Origin: UBA4416 sp040386075 | GTDB taxonomy: Bacteria > Bacteroidota > Bacteroidia > B-17B0 > Aurantibacillaceae | Length of the DNA: 64,000 nt | Assembly: GCA_040386075.1 (NCBI GenBank) | Contig: JAZKGE010000027.1 | Location: forward strand, 201,848-265,847 | Direction: 5' to 3' | Part shown: piece by piece, positions 62,342 to 64,000 of the stretch | Layout: each line of letters starts with the position of its first letter | Numbering within the stretch: position 1 is the first letter of the stretch | Program-made: the position numbers and the translations under genes | Notes under the pieces: model-generated | What the model saw: only the letters and a program-made list of their open reading frames with translations | The model's database searches: none | What the model was told of the DNA's origin: nothing

Positions 62342-62833
62342 ATGTCAGAATTTCACGACGATTATCCATCATACGAGCACATGGCTCACCATAGCGAAGA
62401 AGAAGGAAAAGGAAAAAGAAAAACCTTATGGAGAGTATTTTGGTACATGTTAGCCATTACCATCTTTGAATTAGTTATTGGTTCGATGGCACCAGCACAA
62501 GGCTGGAGCGGTACATTTGGACTTAAAGTTTTATTCATAGGTTTAACAATTGTAAAAGCAGGTTTTATTGTGATGGCTTTCATGCACTTAGGCCATGAAG
62601 TAACATTCATGAAATGGGCGATATTAGCACCATATATCATTTTCATATCTTATGGTATTTTTATCATTTTAGATGAAGGTGTTTATAGTGGCGATCCTCA
62701 AAACAGAACTACGGTTGATCCTATTTTAATTAAACAACAGCAAGATCTAAAAGCAGGTCATGGACATCATGCAGCAGCTTCGGATGCTCACGGAGAAGGA
62801 CATGCTGAGCACGCTGAAGAAGCTCATCACTAA
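62342..62833 (+). CDS. Cytochrome c oxidase subunit IV family protein
   Basis: A protein of 163 residues with three membrane helices (TLWRVFWYMLAITIFELVIG, LFIGLTIVKAGFIVMAFMHLGHE, WAILAPYIIFISYGIFIILD). VKAGFIVMAFMHLGHE is the family hallmark. The C-terminal tail is His/Ala/Glu-rich. It follows both subunit III genes and closes the operon before a strong terminator. Confidence 0.88.
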   Translation: MSEFHDDYPSYEHMAHHSEEEGKGKRKTLWRVFWYMLAITIFELVIGSMAPAQGWSGTFGLKVLFIGLTIVKAGFIVMAFMHLGHEVTFMKWAILAPYIIFISYGIFIILDEGVYSGDPQNRTTVDPILIKQQQDLKAGHGHHAAASDAHGEGHAEHAEEAHH

Positions 62834-62850
62834 TCTTAAAAATTCTATAT

Positions 62851-62887
62851 AAACCCCATTTGTCAGTTGACAAATGGGGTTTTTTTG
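62851..62887 (+). terminator. Intrinsic terminator after the cytochrome oxidase genes
   Basis: AAACCCCATTTGTCA (62851-62865) pairs perfectly with TGACAAATGGGGTTT (62868-62882), followed by more T. Confidence 0.93.
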
Positions 62888-62960
62888 TTAATTTTTTATT
62901 CATGAGTAGTTTGCTAAATTTTTTAGTTTAAATTTACCTAAACATTTAAAAACCAAATAC

Positions 62961-63974
62961 ATGAAAAAAATCTACTTATCAATTTTATCAATTGCATTTG
63001 TAATGAATGCAAATGCACAATTAAGTTTAACAAAAGCCTTTAATGAGCCAGTTATTGGAGATGTAAACATGAATACAGGATATGACACTACAACTGCAAT
63101 TCCTAAAAACACGGGAGCAGGACAAACATGGAACTTTAGTTCTCTGACAACTAATACTTTAGTTGACGTGGCTACTTTCACTACTGTAGCTTCTACGCCA
63201 AGTGCAGCGGCCTACCCAACAGCTAGTTTTGCAGAAGCAGACGGAGCGGGTGGATACAACTATTGGAAAACCACAGCTACCCAGTATGAATTAATGGCAT
63301 TTGAGAGTACTCAGGCATCTGTTAGCTTTTCAAATACAGCTATTGCTGCTGTTTGGCCGGTTTCGATGGGATATAATAATATGGATGCTTTTGCAGGAAC
63401 TGCTAATGTAACAGGCGTTGGATCAGGAACCGCAAGTGGTACTTTAGCTGTTATGGGATCAGGGACAGGCACTTTAATAATCCCTGGTGGAATGACATTC
63501 ACGAGTGTTCTCCAGGTAAAATCAGTTCAAACACTTGATCTCAGCTTTCTTGGTGGATTCGTGACGGTTAATTCAATCACTACAGATTATGATTATTATC
63601 ATGCATCTCAAAAATTCCCAATACTATCTGTTAGTTATAATAACACAACGGGGGCACAAACAAGTTCTTCGGCAAGTGTATTTGTAAACAATATGGTTAT
63701 TACAGGAATCAATGATCAAAATTTTGATGCTTCATTTTCCATATTCCCTAACCCTGCAAAAAACAATTTCAATGTAAAATTAAACAATGTAAGTAATGGT
63801 GATTGTAATGTGGAAATCGTTAATTCTGTGGGTCAAACTGTTAAAGTGGTTAATTTAGGAAACACCACTGAGATCACTAACAATATTTCCATTTCTGATC
63901 TTGCACAAGGCATGTATATGATAAAAACAACTTTAGGCGATAAAATATCTGTAAGAAAACTTATTGTAGAATAG
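62961..63974 (+). CDS. T9SS-secreted protein of unknown function
   Basis: A protein of 337 residues. The signal peptide is MKKIYLSILSIAFVMNANAQ. The body starts LSLTKAFNEPVIGDVNMNTGYDTT and is rich in Gly, Thr and Ser with beta propensity (GSGTASGTLAVMGSGTGT). The type A sorting domain begins FSIFPNPAKNNFNVKL and ends ISVRKLIVE. Monocistronic, bounded upstream by the oxidase terminator. Role unknown. Confidence 0.8.
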   Translation: MKKIYLSILSIAFVMNANAQLSLTKAFNEPVIGDVNMNTGYDTTTAIPKNTGAGQTWNFSSLTTNTLVDVATFTTVASTPSAAAYPTASFAEADGAGGYNYWKTTATQYELMAFESTQASVSFSNTAIAAVWPVSMGYNNMDAFAGTANVTGVGSGTASGTLAVMGSGTGTLIIPGGMTFTSVLQVKSVQTLDLSFLGGFVTVNSITTDYDYYHASQKFPILSVSYNNTTGAQTSSSASVFVNNMVITGINDQNFDASFSIFPNPAKNNFNVKLNNVSNGDCNVEIVNSVGQTVKVVNLGNTTEITNNISISDLAQGMYMIKTTLGDKISVRKLIVE

Positions 63975-64000
63975 TTGGATTTTTGAAGAAAAAAGGCCCA

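Overview
The window looks like a low-GC member of the Bacteroidota, probably class Bacteroidia. The evidence is seven secreted proteins ending in type A type IX secretion (T9SS) sorting domains, promoters of the Bacteroidota form (TTTG ... TAnnTTTG), an UpxY-type antiterminator, a DUF2723 protein, and the Bacteroidota order of cytochrome oxidase genes (ctaB, two subunit-III-like genes, a subunit-IV-like gene). Genus cannot be told from the sequence. A run of 10 N at 53703-53712 shows that this is a draft scaffold. No stretch longer than about 300 bases lacks a gene.

Region 1 (1-38362) is a surface-polysaccharide locus, entirely on the + strand. It opens with the 3' part of a Wzc-like tyrosine kinase and a UDP-sugar epimerase. 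These are followed by an AT-rich hairpin, a well-formed promoter (2391-2422), a structured leader and an UpxY/NusG-like antiterminator. From there 35 tightly packed, often overlapping genes run to an O-antigen ligase at 38362, probably as one roughly 36-kb unit that needs antitermination. The modules, in order, are: an HTTM-DCC membrane protein; a remnant of an acyltransferase; SDR, ATP-grasp, HAD and GT2 genes; a dTDP-amino-sugar pair (LbH acyltransferase plus WecE-like transaminase); a Wzm/Wzt ABC exporter with a winged-helix regulator; a pseudaminic acid pathway (pseB, pseC, pseF, a triple acetyltransferase fusion, a PIG-L deacetylase, pseI) with no pseG; a heptose-like module (PfkB kinase, GmhA-like isomerase, SDR, nucleotidyltransferase); and a second nonulosonate-type module (YhcH, a NeuB-SpsF fusion, another NeuB, an acetyltransferase and a KdsC-like phosphatase). 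Glycosyltransferases are interspersed and the ligase comes last.

Region 2 (38433-50071) is mostly T9SS cargo: two large adhesin-like proteins, then three paralogues of which two carry clear WNGSSW-type repeats. Between them lie minus-strand DUF1304, DUF3467 and htpG genes and a REP-like palindrome.

Region 3 (50130-63974) is housekeeping: fabH, a helical-repeat protein, tRNA-Gln, a DUF2723 protein broken by the assembly gap, a small conserved protein, proC, a T9SS protein, glutathione peroxidase, ctaB and cytochrome oxidase genes, and a last T9SS protein. Strong hairpin terminators separate most units.

The most notable feature is the coexistence in one locus of three NeuB-family synthases. 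One is an ordinary PseI. The other two are divergent: one is fused to an SpsF-like cytidylyltransferase and lacks the SAF domain. A KdsC-like phosphatase and a heptose-type activation cassette sit beside them. This suggests a second, possibly unusual, ulosonic acid in addition to an acyl-remodelled pseudaminic acid.
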